This document shows positions 1 to 8,470 of a stretch of DNA of 38,461 nucleotides, one piece after another (the first letter of the stretch is position 1; each line of letters begins with the position of its first letter). The DNA lies in NCBI GenBank assembly GCA_017303505.1, contig JAFLCP010000070.1, positions 1 through 38,461 on the forward strand. The letters are read 5' to 3'. Source of the DNA: Planctomycetota bacterium. Lineage in GTDB: Bacteria; Planctomycetota; Planctomycetia; Pirellulales; Pirellulaceae. A program made the position numbers and the translations under genes. A model generated the notes under the pieces. The model searched no databases and was not told where the DNA came from. It saw only the letters and a list, made by a program, of their open reading frames with translations.

Positions 1-87
1 CTTAACGAAACGCAGCGATTGGCAATCCTTAACGCACATGCAGAGACAATGAGACGGTTTGGCTACAGAACAGCGGACGAGCCCTAG
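1..87 (+). CDS. 3' end of an unidentified gene (partial)
   Basis: Frame 1 is open from the first base to a TAG at 85-87 and gives a 28-residue tail with a believable composition (it includes the segments LAILNAHAETM and FGYRTADEP). The start lies outside the window. The ending, a short helix followed by a GY-type close, resembles C-termini of sulfotransferase-like proteins, but this is only an impression from 28 residues and no function is assigned. It is on the same strand as the surface protein that follows 153 bp later. Confidence 0.5.
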   Translation, partial: LNETQRLAILNAHAETMRRFGYRTADEP

Positions 88-240
88 TTCTGGCTCTTTT
101 GATAGCAAACCGGCTCGGTTCACTGCGGCACTTTTTTTCTGCCAAACGAGGGAACTCGCTGCACAAATCGGGTATCCTAATCGTTGTCAAAGAAATGCCT
201 TAGACCTTTCTGCCGAAACACGCCTCAACTGGGAAAGAGC

Positions 241-2625
241 ATGACGAATCGCAATTCTCAACGAAATCGACATGTTCGGAACCGACATCTTCGCGTGGAG
301 TCGCTGCAATCACGCCGATTGCTAGCCGGTGACTTGGCTGTGGCCACGACTTCGGCAACGCCTACCAACCTGCCTCGAGAGATTCGAGTGGACGTGAATC
401 GGGATGGGTACCTATCACCGATTGATGCGCTGCAGGTCATCAACGTACTGAATGGCAGCACGCGTTTCGAAGACAACCCCTTTACCGACATCGATCTCAA
501 TGGAGAAGTCACGGTTGACGATGTCGATGCAGTCTTTTCCGCTTTTGAGGAAACGGAACCTCGGCTGGGCGTGCTCAACTACACGCCAGAGCGCTTCGAG
601 TCGCAATCAACTGCGCCGATGCAGTCGGCCGTGAGCTACTCGCCATCAAGTAACAGTTATGGAACATCCAGTTCAAGCTACTCACCGTCAAGCTCGTCGA
701 CCAGCTCGCCAACTTCGAGCTCAACAAGCACTTCAACATCCACCAGTACGTCCACGAGCACGAGTACTTCGACATCTACTTCAACAAGCACCCCTACCAG
801 CACAAGCACTTCCACCAGTACGTCGACACCAACCAGCACAAGCACTCCTACTAGCACCAGCACCTCAACGTCGACCAGTACCAGCACACCTCTACCAGCA
901 AGTATTAGCAATTGGGCATGGGTGGATCAGAATCAAGATGGCTTGCAGTCTTCCGGCGAGTCAGGATTAGCCGACGTCTTGGTCACACTGTATTCCAGAA
1001 ATGGGAGTGCTTGGCATTATTTAGCCGAAGACATTACCGACGCTGGCGGCAATTATAGATTTGACGATTTAGTCGCTAGTGAATACGGAGTTGCGTTCTC
1101 CGCACCATCGGGATATGCGTTTACAACGCAGCATGTTGGTAGCAATACGGCCATTGATAGTGATGCTGCTTGGTACACGTTAACGTTGTCGGCAGGTGAT
1201 AATCGGACGGACGTTGATGCTGGATTTGTTGTGGATACTTCGAATACCGCACCTTGGATGGACATCGACACCGATTCGAATAACAACGGGGTCATTGATG
1301 GCACTCAGGCTGAAGACGACATCGAACACAGCGTAAACAACCGAGCAAGTATTGATGGCAAGCGAATCTTCATCAATCACGACGATGATAACACAAATGG
1401 CAAGAGCGACGTACTGGACAGCGCTGTGGACTATACAGGTGTAGCGGACAACGATCTTGCGATGGTCGAACTCAAGTACGGCAATCTGGGTGGGGTTGGC
1501 AACTACGAGTTATGGCTTGGAGTTGGATCTGGTCTAAAGATTTACGCAAACGCTAGCAAGACCTTGTTCACGACAACTGGCGCTGGGAAAACTGCCGACC
1601 GGATTGAAACCTGGGGCGGAGACACATGGTACATATTTGAAAAGGGTGGCACGGCTCCACCGAAGCGTGCATTTGTGGAGGGCGTTGCCGTTGGCAAGAG
1701 TGCCGCCCAAGATGTTTTTTGGAGGTTGAATACTAATCCCGCAGGCGCTCCAAACTTCACGGCCAAAGACACAGTCATGGTACCCGTCGAAGTCATTGTA
1801 TGGCCATTCCAGACTCAAGCTGCAAATTGGCAGAATTCGAATACTTCACAGTGGGTTGGCTTGGATCTCGCGGATGCTTGGTACATCAACAAAGCGTTGG
1901 TTGATTACATTGTTACTCCCGCTGACAAGGGTTTTATCGAAACGATTCATCCAGATTTGGAAATCAACAACAAGCCTGCTTCGAGCACAAATTCGCTCTC
2001 CCCAACAACTCAGTCGTTCGGAGGCGGATTTAAATTGCAATTCGATTTCGAATTTGAGCGAGAACGAAATCCGAACAATGGCTATATCCAGGCCAATTCA
2101 ACCACAGATAAGAAACTCAGCTTCGTCGGTAACAGTGGCGTCAAGTTTGGCGCGAACGCTGGTAACGGAGGCAACGCTTGGGAGGCAGCCATTCTTGATA
2201 TCGAGAAGGTAATTGCCGAGGGTGGCGGTATCAATGCGTTTGAACCAGCCATCGGTGGTGGTGTGACTGCAACTGGAGATGTGGCCATCAACCCGTACAA
2301 GCAAGAGGCAGTGAATAAGCTGATGAATGCTGTCATCTACGGCGGCGATTACGAAAAGATGACTGACAATCCGGTAAAACCCAATGCACCCGCCAACGCC
2401 CAGCAGTACTTTGATACCATCAAAAACAACATGGCCCGAACGGCTGGCACGATGATTATTGAATTGGTTCAAGTGAACGCGAAATGGCGATTTACGATCA
2501 AGCTGGATGGTGTGGTGACATACCAAGACGACGACTTTAATCCTGGCACAGTTGGCAATCTGAACGTTCAAAGCCATTGGGGCAGCGGTGTTCGATTCAA
2601 AAACATGGACTCGGTCAAATACTGA
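241..2625 (+). CDS. Secreted surface protein with dockerin-like and SdrD-B-like domains
   Basis: The product is a 794-residue predicted exported protein. Residues 17-31 hold the planctomycete surface signal (VESLQSRRLLAGD). Residues 50-103 form a dockerin type I-like pair of calcium loops: DVNRDGYLSPIDALQVINVL, then DIDLNGEVTVDDVDAVF. A Ser/Thr/Pro low-complexity linker of about 80 residues (roughly 138-220) follows. Next is a SdrD-B/Cna-B-like domain (about 221-325) with WVDQNQDGLQ, GLADVLVTLY and TDAGGNYRFDDL. The last 470 residues contain Asp/Asn-rich calcium-type motifs but no family I recognise. The ATG at 241 is chosen because the surface motif then lies about 20 residues in; the in-frame upstream alternative at 184 lacks the usual short basic lead. 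The dockerin suggests assembly into, or attachment at, a cell-surface complex; that role is inferred. Confidence 0.85.
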   Translation: MTNRNSQRNRHVRNRHLRVESLQSRRLLAGDLAVATTSATPTNLPREIRVDVNRDGYLSPIDALQVINVLNGSTRFEDNPFTDIDLNGEVTVDDVDAVFSAFEETEPRLGVLNYTPERFESQSTAPMQSAVSYSPSSNSYGTSSSSYSPSSSSTSSPTSSSTSTSTSTSTSTSTSTSTSTSTSTPTSTSTSTSTSTPTSTSTPTSTSTSTSTSTSTPLPASISNWAWVDQNQDGLQSSGESGLADVLVTLYSRNGSAWHYLAEDITDAGGNYRFDDLVASEYGVAFSAPSGYAFTTQHVGSNTAIDSDAAWYTLTLSAGDNRTDVDAGFVVDTSNTAPWMDIDTDSNNNGVIDGTQAEDDIEHSVNNRASIDGKRIFINHDDDNTNGKSDVLDSAVDYTGVADNDLAMVELKYGNLGGVGNYELWLGVGSGLKIYANASKTLFTTTGAGKTADRIETWGGDTWYIFEKGGTAPPKRAFVEGVAVGKSAAQDVFWRLNTNPAGAPNFTAKDTVMVPVEVIVWPFQTQAANWQNSNTSQWVGLDLADAWYINKALVDYIVTPADKGFIETIHPDLEINNKPASSTNSLSPTTQSFGGGFKLQFDFEFERERNPNNGYIQANSTTDKKLSFVGNSGVKFGANAGNGGNAWEAAILDIEKVIAEGGGINAFEPAIGGGVTATGDVAINPYKQEAVNKLMNAVIYGGDYEKMTDNPVKPNAPANAQQYFDTIKNNMARTAGTMIIELVQVNAKWRFTIKLDGVVTYQDDDFNPGTVGNLNVQSHWGSGVRFKNMDSVKY

Positions 2626-2796
2626 CCCCGTCTTCCGCATCGCTCCAAAATTTCACATAAGCGGATCGAATCATCGAGGGCTCATTCACTTGTTTTCGTC
2701 AACTGCATCCGACATTGGACCATTGGCTGGTTTAGAACAATTGCCAAGGAGTGGCCAAATTTCAGTTCATTGCGTTCACCATCGCAAAGGGAGCCC

Positions 2797-3993
2797 ATGA
2801 CCCACATTTGTTCATCACGTAAAACGCGTGCTCGAACCCCGAAGAAGACCGCTGCCAACGTCTGTTTCTTTCCCAATTGGATTTGGGCGGCACAATCGTG
2901 CTTTCGACAGTTGGTCTGTTTTGCTGCGTTTGCTTGGGTCGCCGTCGTCTGTCGAACTGCATTAGCTGACACAGAACAACCGAAGGTCGAACTGGGGCCG
3001 TGGGTTGCGAATCTCAGAGTTGGCCCGCAGATGAATGCTGCTCGTCAAAGGCTATGGGGAAGTGAATTTGTAGGACAGGACCTACGCGACAGCAACTTTG
3101 AGGATTGCGATTTGACTGGCGTAATTTTTCGGCAATGCGACTTGAGTCGAGCAAGTTTTCGCCGCTGCGTCCTGACGGGTACAGTGATCGACGACTGCGT
3201 TCTTAGGGACAATGATATGGCAGACTCAGTCATCAATGGTTTGGTCTGCGGTAATCTGGGCCGTGGGCCCAATTGGACCGTCGCTCAAATCAAATCCACC
3301 CTCTCATATCAACGCAGAAATCTCAATGATTGTTATTTGAAGGTGGGTGATCACGAAGCTTCGGATCTTCAAGCATTGGACTTAAGCGATTTTGAATTGC
3401 ATCGCACTCGCTTCGCCTTTGCGGATCTTTCCAAGGTCAACTTACGTGGCGCAAGCGTTTTTTCTTTGGCCTTTTACCAGTGCCGTATTGATTTGAGCGC
3501 TTTCCAGGACGCTCAGGTTGTTAGCTGGCGAGAATCGGTCTTCCGTAACGTGGAATTCGTCAGTCCGCCAAGTTTCGTTAGCCAATCCCTGGTCGGCGCT
3601 GAAATGGTTGGTTTAAAGCTGGCCAATGACCTGGAGAATGTTGCTTTGAATGACGCCAGTATCATCAATTTGGCGGGTGGGCCATGGCTGAATGCCAAGA
3701 ATCTGTCCACGACAAGCAGCTTTAAGAGCGGATTACTCTCCAATATCGAATTCCAGAGCTGTGATTTGAGTGGAGTCGATTTCTCTCGACAATGTCTGGT
3801 TGGCTGCAGCTTTAATGGCTGCAACCTAAGCGATTCGCGATGGGATCAAGCCGTCATATCGGCCGTTACTTTCTCCGATTCCTGTCGGGGATTGACCGCT
3901 GAAAACATCCGCAGCACTTGGAATTTTCAGCAAGATCGCATGCGCGAAGTATCTCTGACAACTGAGTTGAAAAGGGCTTTGACGATCGAATAG
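2797..3993 (+). CDS. Exported pentapeptide-repeat protein
   Basis: 398 residues. The basic N-terminus followed by a hydrophobic stretch (about residues 36-56, ending RTALA) looks like a signal peptide, so the product is probably periplasmic. The body is made of degenerate A(D/N)LxX pentapeptide repeats in three blocks, at about 91-145 (NFEDCDLTGVIFRQCDLSRA), 195-240 and 315-355. Two similar connectors separate the blocks: WTVAQIKSTLSYQRRNL and LTAENIRSTWNFQQDRM. These repeats normally fold into a right-handed quadrilateral beta-helix; many family members have no known ligand. The ATG at 2797 follows AAAGGGAG at good spacing, which decides the start over an upstream TTG. It lies 171 bp after the surface protein and 45 bp before the FGE-like lipoprotein, so co-transcription with the latter is plausible. 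Confidence 0.85.
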   Translation: MTHICSSRKTRARTPKKTAANVCFFPNWIWAAQSCFRQLVCFAAFAWVAVVCRTALADTEQPKVELGPWVANLRVGPQMNAARQRLWGSEFVGQDLRDSNFEDCDLTGVIFRQCDLSRASFRRCVLTGTVIDDCVLRDNDMADSVINGLVCGNLGRGPNWTVAQIKSTLSYQRRNLNDCYLKVGDHEASDLQALDLSDFELHRTRFAFADLSKVNLRGASVFSLAFYQCRIDLSAFQDAQVVSWRESVFRNVEFVSPPSFVSQSLVGAEMVGLKLANDLENVALNDASIINLAGGPWLNAKNLSTTSSFKSGLLSNIEFQSCDLSGVDFSRQCLVGCSFNGCNLSDSRWDQAVISAVTFSDSCRGLTAENIRSTWNFQQDRMREVSLTTELKRALTIE

Positions 3994-4038
3994 TGAAGTT
4001 AAGTTTCCCATAATGGATGTGCAGTAACTTGGAGACGT

Positions 4039-4812
4039 TTGACAAGTTCTTGGAGCAAAAACGTGGTCCGTTTACTTGCAACTTTTGCTTTGATCGCGTG
4101 GGTGTGCATTCCATTAGCTGGCTGTCAGGAAGTAGAATTTTCTGAGGTTCGCAAGGAAAATACTGATAACTCAGTGGTGAATTCGTTTGGGATGAAATTC
4201 GAGTCAATTCCTGCAGGTGCGTTTACCGATCTCGATGGCCAGTCCAAGGAAGTGAAGTCATTCTTTCTCCAAAACACAGAGTTAACATTTCGACAGTTCA
4301 ACGAAGTTATTGCGAAGCGAGATGGAGTTGCGCCGACACATCAATATCAGTCGGGGGAATCTGAAGGCAGACTCCCAGTCCCAATAAATAGTTGGAACGA
4401 AGCCTATCAATTAGCGGCGCTGCTAACTGAACTAGATGAGCAGTACGCCTATCGATTGCCGACCGAATCGGAATGGCTCTATGCGTGCGCAGGAGGGGAG
4501 AATATAAAAGGCGATATTGCTCGTCAGAGCGTCGATCATCGAGAAAAAGGGACCGGATGGCTCTCTCCCGTCAAGTCGAAACCTGCCAATCGATTTGGAG
4601 TATTTGACATGCTTTCCAATTTAGGAGAGTACTGCGAGCGTGATAACCCAAGCGATGGAACATCAGACGCGATACGGTTGGTCAAGGGATTACCTACTGA
4701 GAGTTGGCCGCCTACTTTCTGCATTACTGATAGTAAAACTGTTCCCGAAAGTGGAACCGAAGATCTGCTGATCGGAGTGCGATTCGTACTAAATCGGAAG
4801 GCAGGCAAATGA
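4039..4812 (+). CDS. Lipoprotein with FGE-sulfatase (SUMF1-type) fold
   Basis: 257 residues. A hydrophobic lead ends in a lipobox (PLAGC, Cys29), so the protein is probably a lipoprotein. The rest follows the formylglycine-generating-enzyme fold: NSFGMKFESIPAGAF, then FFLQNTELTFRQFNEVI, then YRLPTESEWLYACAGG, then NRFGVFDMLSNLGEYC, and a closing GVRFVLN. The domain is short, and the usual RGGSW segment is replaced by VKGLPTESW. The catalytic cysteine pair of true FGE is not evident. A structural or binding role is therefore more likely than sulfatase maturation, as with many planctomycete SUMF1-domain proteins. The TTG at 4039 is used as start because GGAG stands four bases upstream; a GTG at 4063 is the alternative. 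Confidence 0.8.
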   Translation: MTSSWSKNVVRLLATFALIAWVCIPLAGCQEVEFSEVRKENTDNSVVNSFGMKFESIPAGAFTDLDGQSKEVKSFFLQNTELTFRQFNEVIAKRDGVAPTHQYQSGESEGRLPVPINSWNEAYQLAALLTELDEQYAYRLPTESEWLYACAGGENIKGDIARQSVDHREKGTGWLSPVKSKPANRFGVFDMLSNLGEYCERDNPSDGTSDAIRLVKGLPTESWPPTFCITDSKTVPESGTEDLLIGVRFVLNRKAGK

Positions 4813-4868
4813 GGCGAGTGCTAAGGACATCCAGCCACGCCACCCATTATTGGGTAAACATCGCGGAC

Positions 4869-4889
4869 TCGGCGCTCCGATAGCGCCGA
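4869..4889. repeat. Short perfect hairpin between convergent genes
   Basis: An 8-bp perfect stem (TCGGCGCT/AGCGCCGA) with a 5-base loop lies between the FGE-like gene and the HTH-like gene, which converge. Neither side has a clear T-tract, so it is at best a weak terminator. Confidence 0.4.
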
Positions 4890-4905
4890 AAGACGTTTGG
4901 GGACT

Positions 4906-5313
4906 TTAACTGCGGTTTTCCCACAGCTGTCGTTGGGTTCGCCAGCTAAATACCGTCGCAATGAATTGGAGTGATTTCAATTGAATCGGCGTGCAGTCAT
5001 CGCATTTCTTTTCGCCGAGAAGGAGTTCTTCCTGGATTTCAGGAGCCAGTAGCCGCAAGTTCATGATCTGCGTCACTCTTGCCCGCGTCACATGCCCGAG
5101 GCGGGCAAGGTCAGCGTAGTCGGTGACGACACCTTGCCGAATGAGGTCCTCGAAGTGGATCGCAAGAGCCATGTAGCGCGAGATGCGAGGGATGCGTTCG
5201 AGTGCTGGATTGGATTCGTCCGATTGAGCTGCGCCCTCTACGATTCGCTTTTTGGCACCGCGTCCACGCTGCTGAACGGAGAACTGAAAATCGACACTTA
5301 CTGGCTTGCTCAT
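4906..5313 (-). CDS. HTH-like protein, last gene of the recombinase operon
   Basis: 135 residues, unrecognised as a named family. Residues 64-89 (TDYADLARLGHVTRARVTQI) look like a helix-turn-helix in which the second helix (VTRARVTQIMN) would read DNA. The N-terminal 40 residues are basic and probably disordered. Its ATG overlaps the stop of the serine recombinase by four bases (ATGA, 5310-5313), indicating translational coupling. This suggests an accessory DNA-binding factor for recombination, such as a directionality factor or a repressor; that role is inferred from position only. Confidence 0.75.
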   Translation of the reverse strand: MSKPVSVDFQFSVQQRGRGAKKRIVEGAAQSDESNPALERIPRISRYMALAIHFEDLIRQGVVTDYADLARLGHVTRARVTQIMNLRLLAPEIQEELLLGEKKCDDCTPIQLKSLQFIATVFSWRTQRQLWENRS

Positions 5314-6884
5314 GATGCGGCCTCGTGGAGTTCTGGACGTTTTTCCATGGCGATCGTTTTGATGCCATCAGGATGAAAGGTGATCGTCACGCGGCCGCTG
5401 GAGCCGTCGTAATCGACCTGCTTTACGATCAACTGGACAATCCGCGATTGCTCGCGGACTGTGAGCGATTCCCAGATCGGCTCGAAGCTGGTCAATGCGT
5501 TGACCACGTCTTCGCGGGTTAGCGTCTGGGCCTGCATCGCCGTCAGCTTCGCGCTGACGATCGCATGCCGATATTCGGCGCGACGAAGGCTTTCGTGCCA
5601 GTCGGCTAATTGTTCCAGGGAGGTTACGTCGGGCGAGCCTGGCTTGATCTTGGGAGCGGCAACGCGGATGGCTTCGTTCCAATACTCCAGCTCTTTCACT
5701 AGCTCGTCCCGTTCGGCCACAAGTGCCCCCAGTTCGCGTTCGGATTGGATCTTGGCTTGTTCCACGACCTCGTCGACGAGCGCCGCGTCGTGGCCAACGT
5801 GGCGTATCTTGTCCACGACAAACTTCTCGATCTCGGCGGCCGGCACCGACTTGGACTTGCAGTTCTTCCAGCCACGTTTCTGGGCCTTCATGCAAACGTA
5901 GTAGCGGTAACGTTTCGCGCCGTTCTTGGTCGTGTGCGTGGGCGTCATCGAACAGTCGCAGCAAGCGCATCGAAGGATTCCCTTGAGCATCGCACCGAAT
6001 TTGTTTCTCGCTTCGACACCGCCAGTTCGACCGTTGCGTGTCAGAAGCGATTGAACCTTTTGCCAGACTTCCAATGAGATAATCGCGTCGTGCTCCCCTT
6101 CGTTCACTTCGTCTTTGTAGCCAAGCTTGCCGATGTAGGTCACGTTGGTGAGAAGTCGGAACAGCGTTGCTTTGGTAAACGGCGAGCCGCCCCGGAGCGT
6201 TCCCTTTTTTGTTTTCCATGACTTGTTGTTCCAGCCACGGCTATCGAGTTCGGCAATCGTCGCCATGATCGACTCGCGTTCCAAGTACAGATCGTAGATC
6301 GCCCTGACTCTATTGGCCTCGACCTCGTTGATTCGAAGCTTGCCACCTTGCGGCTCGATGTCGTAGCCAAGCAGCGGCATGCCACCAGACCATTTACCTT
6401 TGCGTCGCGCTGCAGCGATCTTGTCACGGGTTCGCTCCGAGATCAGCTCACGTTCGAACTGCGCGAACGACAGCAGCACGTTGAGCATCAGCCTGCCCAT
6501 CGAGTTGGTCGTGTTGAACTGCTGCGTCACGCTGACGAATGCGACCTGGTTGCGTTCGAAGACTTCGAGCATGCGCGCGAAGTCCATCAGCGAGCGGCTT
6601 AGTCGGTCGACCTTGTAGACGACCACGCAGTTCACCTTGCCTGCTTCGATGTCCGCCAGCAATTGCTTGAGCGCCGGACGATCCATATTGCCACCAGTGA
6701 AACCACCGTCGTCATAACGATCGGGCACGCAATGCCAGCCTTCCTGCGTTTGGCTTTTGATGTACGCTTCGGCGCATTCGCGCTGGGCGTCAAGCGAGTT
6801 GAACTCCTTGTCGAGACCCTCGTCTGTGGACTTGCGGGTGTAGATCGCACAGTTCAATTGGCGATTGATGTTGGCCTTGTTCAT
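5310..6884 (-). CDS. Large serine recombinase
   Basis: 524 residues. The N-terminal resolvase/invertase catalytic domain (about 10-165) has the nucleophile in AIYTRKSTD (Ser19), the VDRLSRS motif at 92-98 and the helix FAQFERELISERTRDKI. A recombinase domain follows (about 170-290, with RGGSPFTKATLFRLLTN). A zinc ribbon comes next (C306, C309, C331, C342), and then a coiled-coil region (about 370-450, with ALVAERDELVKELEYW). This is the arrangement of phage- and island-type integrases that cut and rejoin DNA at short att sites through a phosphoserine link. The start overlaps the stop of the DUF2924 gene by four bases (ATGA). All key residues are present, so it should be active. One line counted inside the gene (5641-5700) is 57% GC against 35% in the FGE-like gene (4261-4320), consistent with transfer. 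Confidence 0.93.
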   Translation of the reverse strand: MNKANINRQLNCAIYTRKSTDEGLDKEFNSLDAQRECAEAYIKSQTQEGWHCVPDRYDDGGFTGGNMDRPALKQLLADIEAGKVNCVVVYKVDRLSRSLMDFARMLEVFERNQVAFVSVTQQFNTTNSMGRLMLNVLLSFAQFERELISERTRDKIAAARRKGKWSGGMPLLGYDIEPQGGKLRINEVEANRVRAIYDLYLERESIMATIAELDSRGWNNKSWKTKKGTLRGGSPFTKATLFRLLTNVTYIGKLGYKDEVNEGEHDAIISLEVWQKVQSLLTRNGRTGGVEARNKFGAMLKGILRCACCDCSMTPTHTTKNGAKRYRYYVCMKAQKRGWKNCKSKSVPAAEIEKFVVDKIRHVGHDAALVDEVVEQAKIQSERELGALVAERDELVKELEYWNEAIRVAAPKIKPGSPDVTSLEQLADWHESLRRAEYRHAIVSAKLTAMQAQTLTREDVVNALTSFEPIWESLTVREQSRIVQLIVKQVDYDGSSGRVTITFHPDGIKTIAMEKRPELHEAAS

Positions 6885-7381
6885 TTGTCACCGCCTTTTT
6901 TGTTGAGCTTGAAGAAGTGGTATCCGTTGCAGTGCTGGCCCGTGATCTTCTTGGCCACAGCGCTGAGCGTCTTGTAGATCGCCCCCTCGTACTCGAAGCC
7001 ATTCTCCAAAACGAGCACCACGATCTTCTCGCCTTTGTAGACTCGCTCGATCTCTGATCTCGGCGGCGGTAGACGATTGTCTTCCTCTGGCTGGACGAAT
7101 CCCGTCATGGTGTCGCCGGCTGGCTTCGGAACTGGCTTGATGGCTTTGGGGGCAGTCGTGCGGATGTCGGTGCCGCGAGCGAGTTCAGCGGCGCGACGCC
7201 TGGCCCGCTGTGAAATGTCACCTTCGATGTTGGCCTGCATCTTCCAAGCGATGCGTTTGACGAGCCACTGTTTATTGCGCGTGTTGGTTGGCTCGCCCCA
7301 CGTCTCTTCGAATTTCTCTCGCAGCTGCCCAACTGTCATGCGTTGGAGCAGAGCGACCTCTTTGTCGATGTCGACTTGCAT
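6881..7381 (-). CDS. DUF2924 family protein
   Basis: 166 residues. The N-terminal half has LREKFEETWGEPTNTRNKQW followed by LVKRIAWKMQA. A Pro-rich linker (about 80-110) leads to the C-terminal module YKGEKIVVLVLENGFEYEGA, then KTLSAVAKKITGQHCNGYHF. That module is typical of DUF2924 and resembles the RAMA-type modules found next to DNA-modifying enzymes. DUF2924 genes commonly sit directly beside serine recombinases; their biochemical role is not known to me. The ATG at 7381 follows GGGAG at good spacing; a start at 7408 would overlap the upstream gene. It overlaps the recombinase by ATGA, so the two products are probably made in fixed ratio. Confidence 0.88.
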   Translation of the reverse strand: MQVDIDKEVALLQRMTVGQLREKFEETWGEPTNTRNKQWLVKRIAWKMQANIEGDISQRARRRAAELARGTDIRTTAPKAIKPVPKPAGDTMTGFVQPEEDNRLPPPRSEIERVYKGEKIVVLVLENGFEYEGAIYKTLSAVAKKITGQHCNGYHFFKLNKKGGDK

Positions 7382-7404
7382 TGATTTCTCCCGAAAAAGC
7401 GGAC

Positions 7405-7617
7405 TCACTGGTCGTTAACCACGTTGGTCACAGAGAGCACGCTTTCCGGCGAAACCTCAAGGCAAGCTGTTGGCAATTCTTCCGGATCGTCGTCGATTTC
7501 CGAATCCGGGATCGCCACACGCGATTTCATCCGAACGATGCCGGCCGCCAGAATCGCAGCGATTTCCGATCGCCGAGCCGGCGCGGACAAAGAAGAAGGG
7601 GGAACAGACGAGAGCAA
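7405..7617 (-). CDS. Small protein, first gene of the recombinase operon
   Basis: 70 residues, unrecognised. It begins with a Pro/Ser-rich segment followed by a helix (ARRSEIAAILAAGIVRMKSR) and an acidic tail. A TTG start at 7617 is preceded by GGAGG six bases upstream, a strong ribosome site that supports the non-ATG start. The stop lies 23 bases before the DUF2924 start, so it would be transcribed as the first cistron. A small protein with a similar helix is, as far as I recall, often found in this position upstream of DUF2924, but I cannot verify that here. Confidence 0.6.
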   Translation of the reverse strand: MLSSVPPSSLSAPARRSEIAAILAAGIVRMKSRVAIPDSEIDDDPEELPTACLEVSPESVLSVTNVVNDQ

Positions 7618-7881
7618 CTCGCACCTCCATGCTCAACGCCGCTATAATTGGCGGCTCGAAGACAGACATTCGCAGCAACAACAGCCGCGTCTATCTGTAG
7701 GAATACCCGGTGCGGGTTCGAAATGACGGATTAGGGTGCGAAAGAGAACGCATTCGCTGTGGACTTAATCTGCGATCTCTCGCGGAATCTTTTACGAATT
7801 GCCCAGCTCGAAAGTAATAAGCATATAGGCAGGCAACTTTGCCTTGCCACAAATCGAGTGCCTATCATAGGAGCCGTGTAA
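7618..7881. promoter_or_regulatory. Divergent intergenic region of the island
   Basis: This 264-bp gap lies between the minus-strand recombinase operon and the plus-strand gene at 7882, so promoters for both must lie here. A TATCAT hexamer at 7863-7868 resembles a -10 box for the + gene, but no convincing -35 is spaced correctly. No repeat or RNA gene is recognised. Confidence 0.3.
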
Positions 7882-8352
7882 ATGAGGTTTGGATTGACCA
7901 TCGAAGAATTCGTCGAGCTTGAGCGTAAGCCTATCGCTCGCGGTGACCAGCCATTGACGATTGAGGAGGCAGCAGAACACATGCGGCAACGCGGTTACTG
8001 TTGCCGACCAGAATCACTGAAGCTTTTGATGAAAGGTAGGCCGCTAGAAGCCTCGAATCGCATCTGGTCGCGAGATCTCATCGAGTCCTGTTGTGACTAC
8101 TTCGAAGCTCAGAAGTTCTTTACACCTTACGTTGAGATGTGCAGGGTCTTGGGATGTAACTACTTCGCTTTCTTGCGGGCCTTGAAAGATGCCTCGGAAC
8201 GCGAATCAGAAAAGTATGGCACCCAGATACGGATGGACGATCAATTGTTCGTGATGCATAGAAGTCCAGCCCGCGAAGAACATCCCGCTGTCATAACCTT
8301 CACGCTTTGTGAAGACATCCGAGATCGACTCATTTGCGTCGAAGGAGTGTAG
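7882..8352 (+). CDS. Unrecognised 156-residue protein, possible DNA-binding accessory
   Basis: No named family is recognised. Residues 24-75 (LTIEEAAEHMRQRGYCCRPE, then a Trp in IWSRDLIESCCDYFE) have the layout of excisionase/MerR-like winged HTH modules: a TxEEAA helix, a basic turn and a W-x(3)-LI segment. Eight cysteines in 156 residues is high. The C-terminal part (about 95-150) looks beta-rich and unassigned. The start ATG has only a weak GAG upstream. It is divergent from the recombinase operon, a common place for a regulator or directionality factor; this is inference. Confidence 0.6.
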   Translation: MRFGLTIEEFVELERKPIARGDQPLTIEEAAEHMRQRGYCCRPESLKLLMKGRPLEASNRIWSRDLIESCCDYFEAQKFFTPYVEMCRVLGCNYFAFLRALKDASERESEKYGTQIRMDDQLFVMHRSPAREEHPAVITFTLCEDIRDRLICVEGV

Positions 8353-8470
8353 GGCATCATCCATCGATCCCATATTTGAGCAACGGTGGTGTTAGACAAC
8401 GCCACCGTTACACAGATACACATGGCAATCAATGATCGGGTATGTCGTCTTCGGATGCTTGGCTGCCAGA

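Noticed and set aside
678..911. Val/Leu repeat frame on the minus strand
   Set aside because: It is the antisense of the Ser/Thr codon repeats of the surface protein.
4039..4812. True formylglycine-generating enzyme
   Set aside because: The fold is recognisable, but the catalytic cysteines and the RGGSW segment are not seen, so only a SUMF1-type fold is claimed.
5368..6219. 283-codon minus-strand frame inside the recombinase
   Set aside because: A shifted-frame shadow of the GC-rich recombinase gene, Arg-rich and without motifs.
7705..7730. GGGTTCGAAA segment resembling a tRNA T-arm remnant
   Set aside because: The flanking bases do not pair as a T stem and no acceptor follows, so it is not evidence of an att site in a tRNA.
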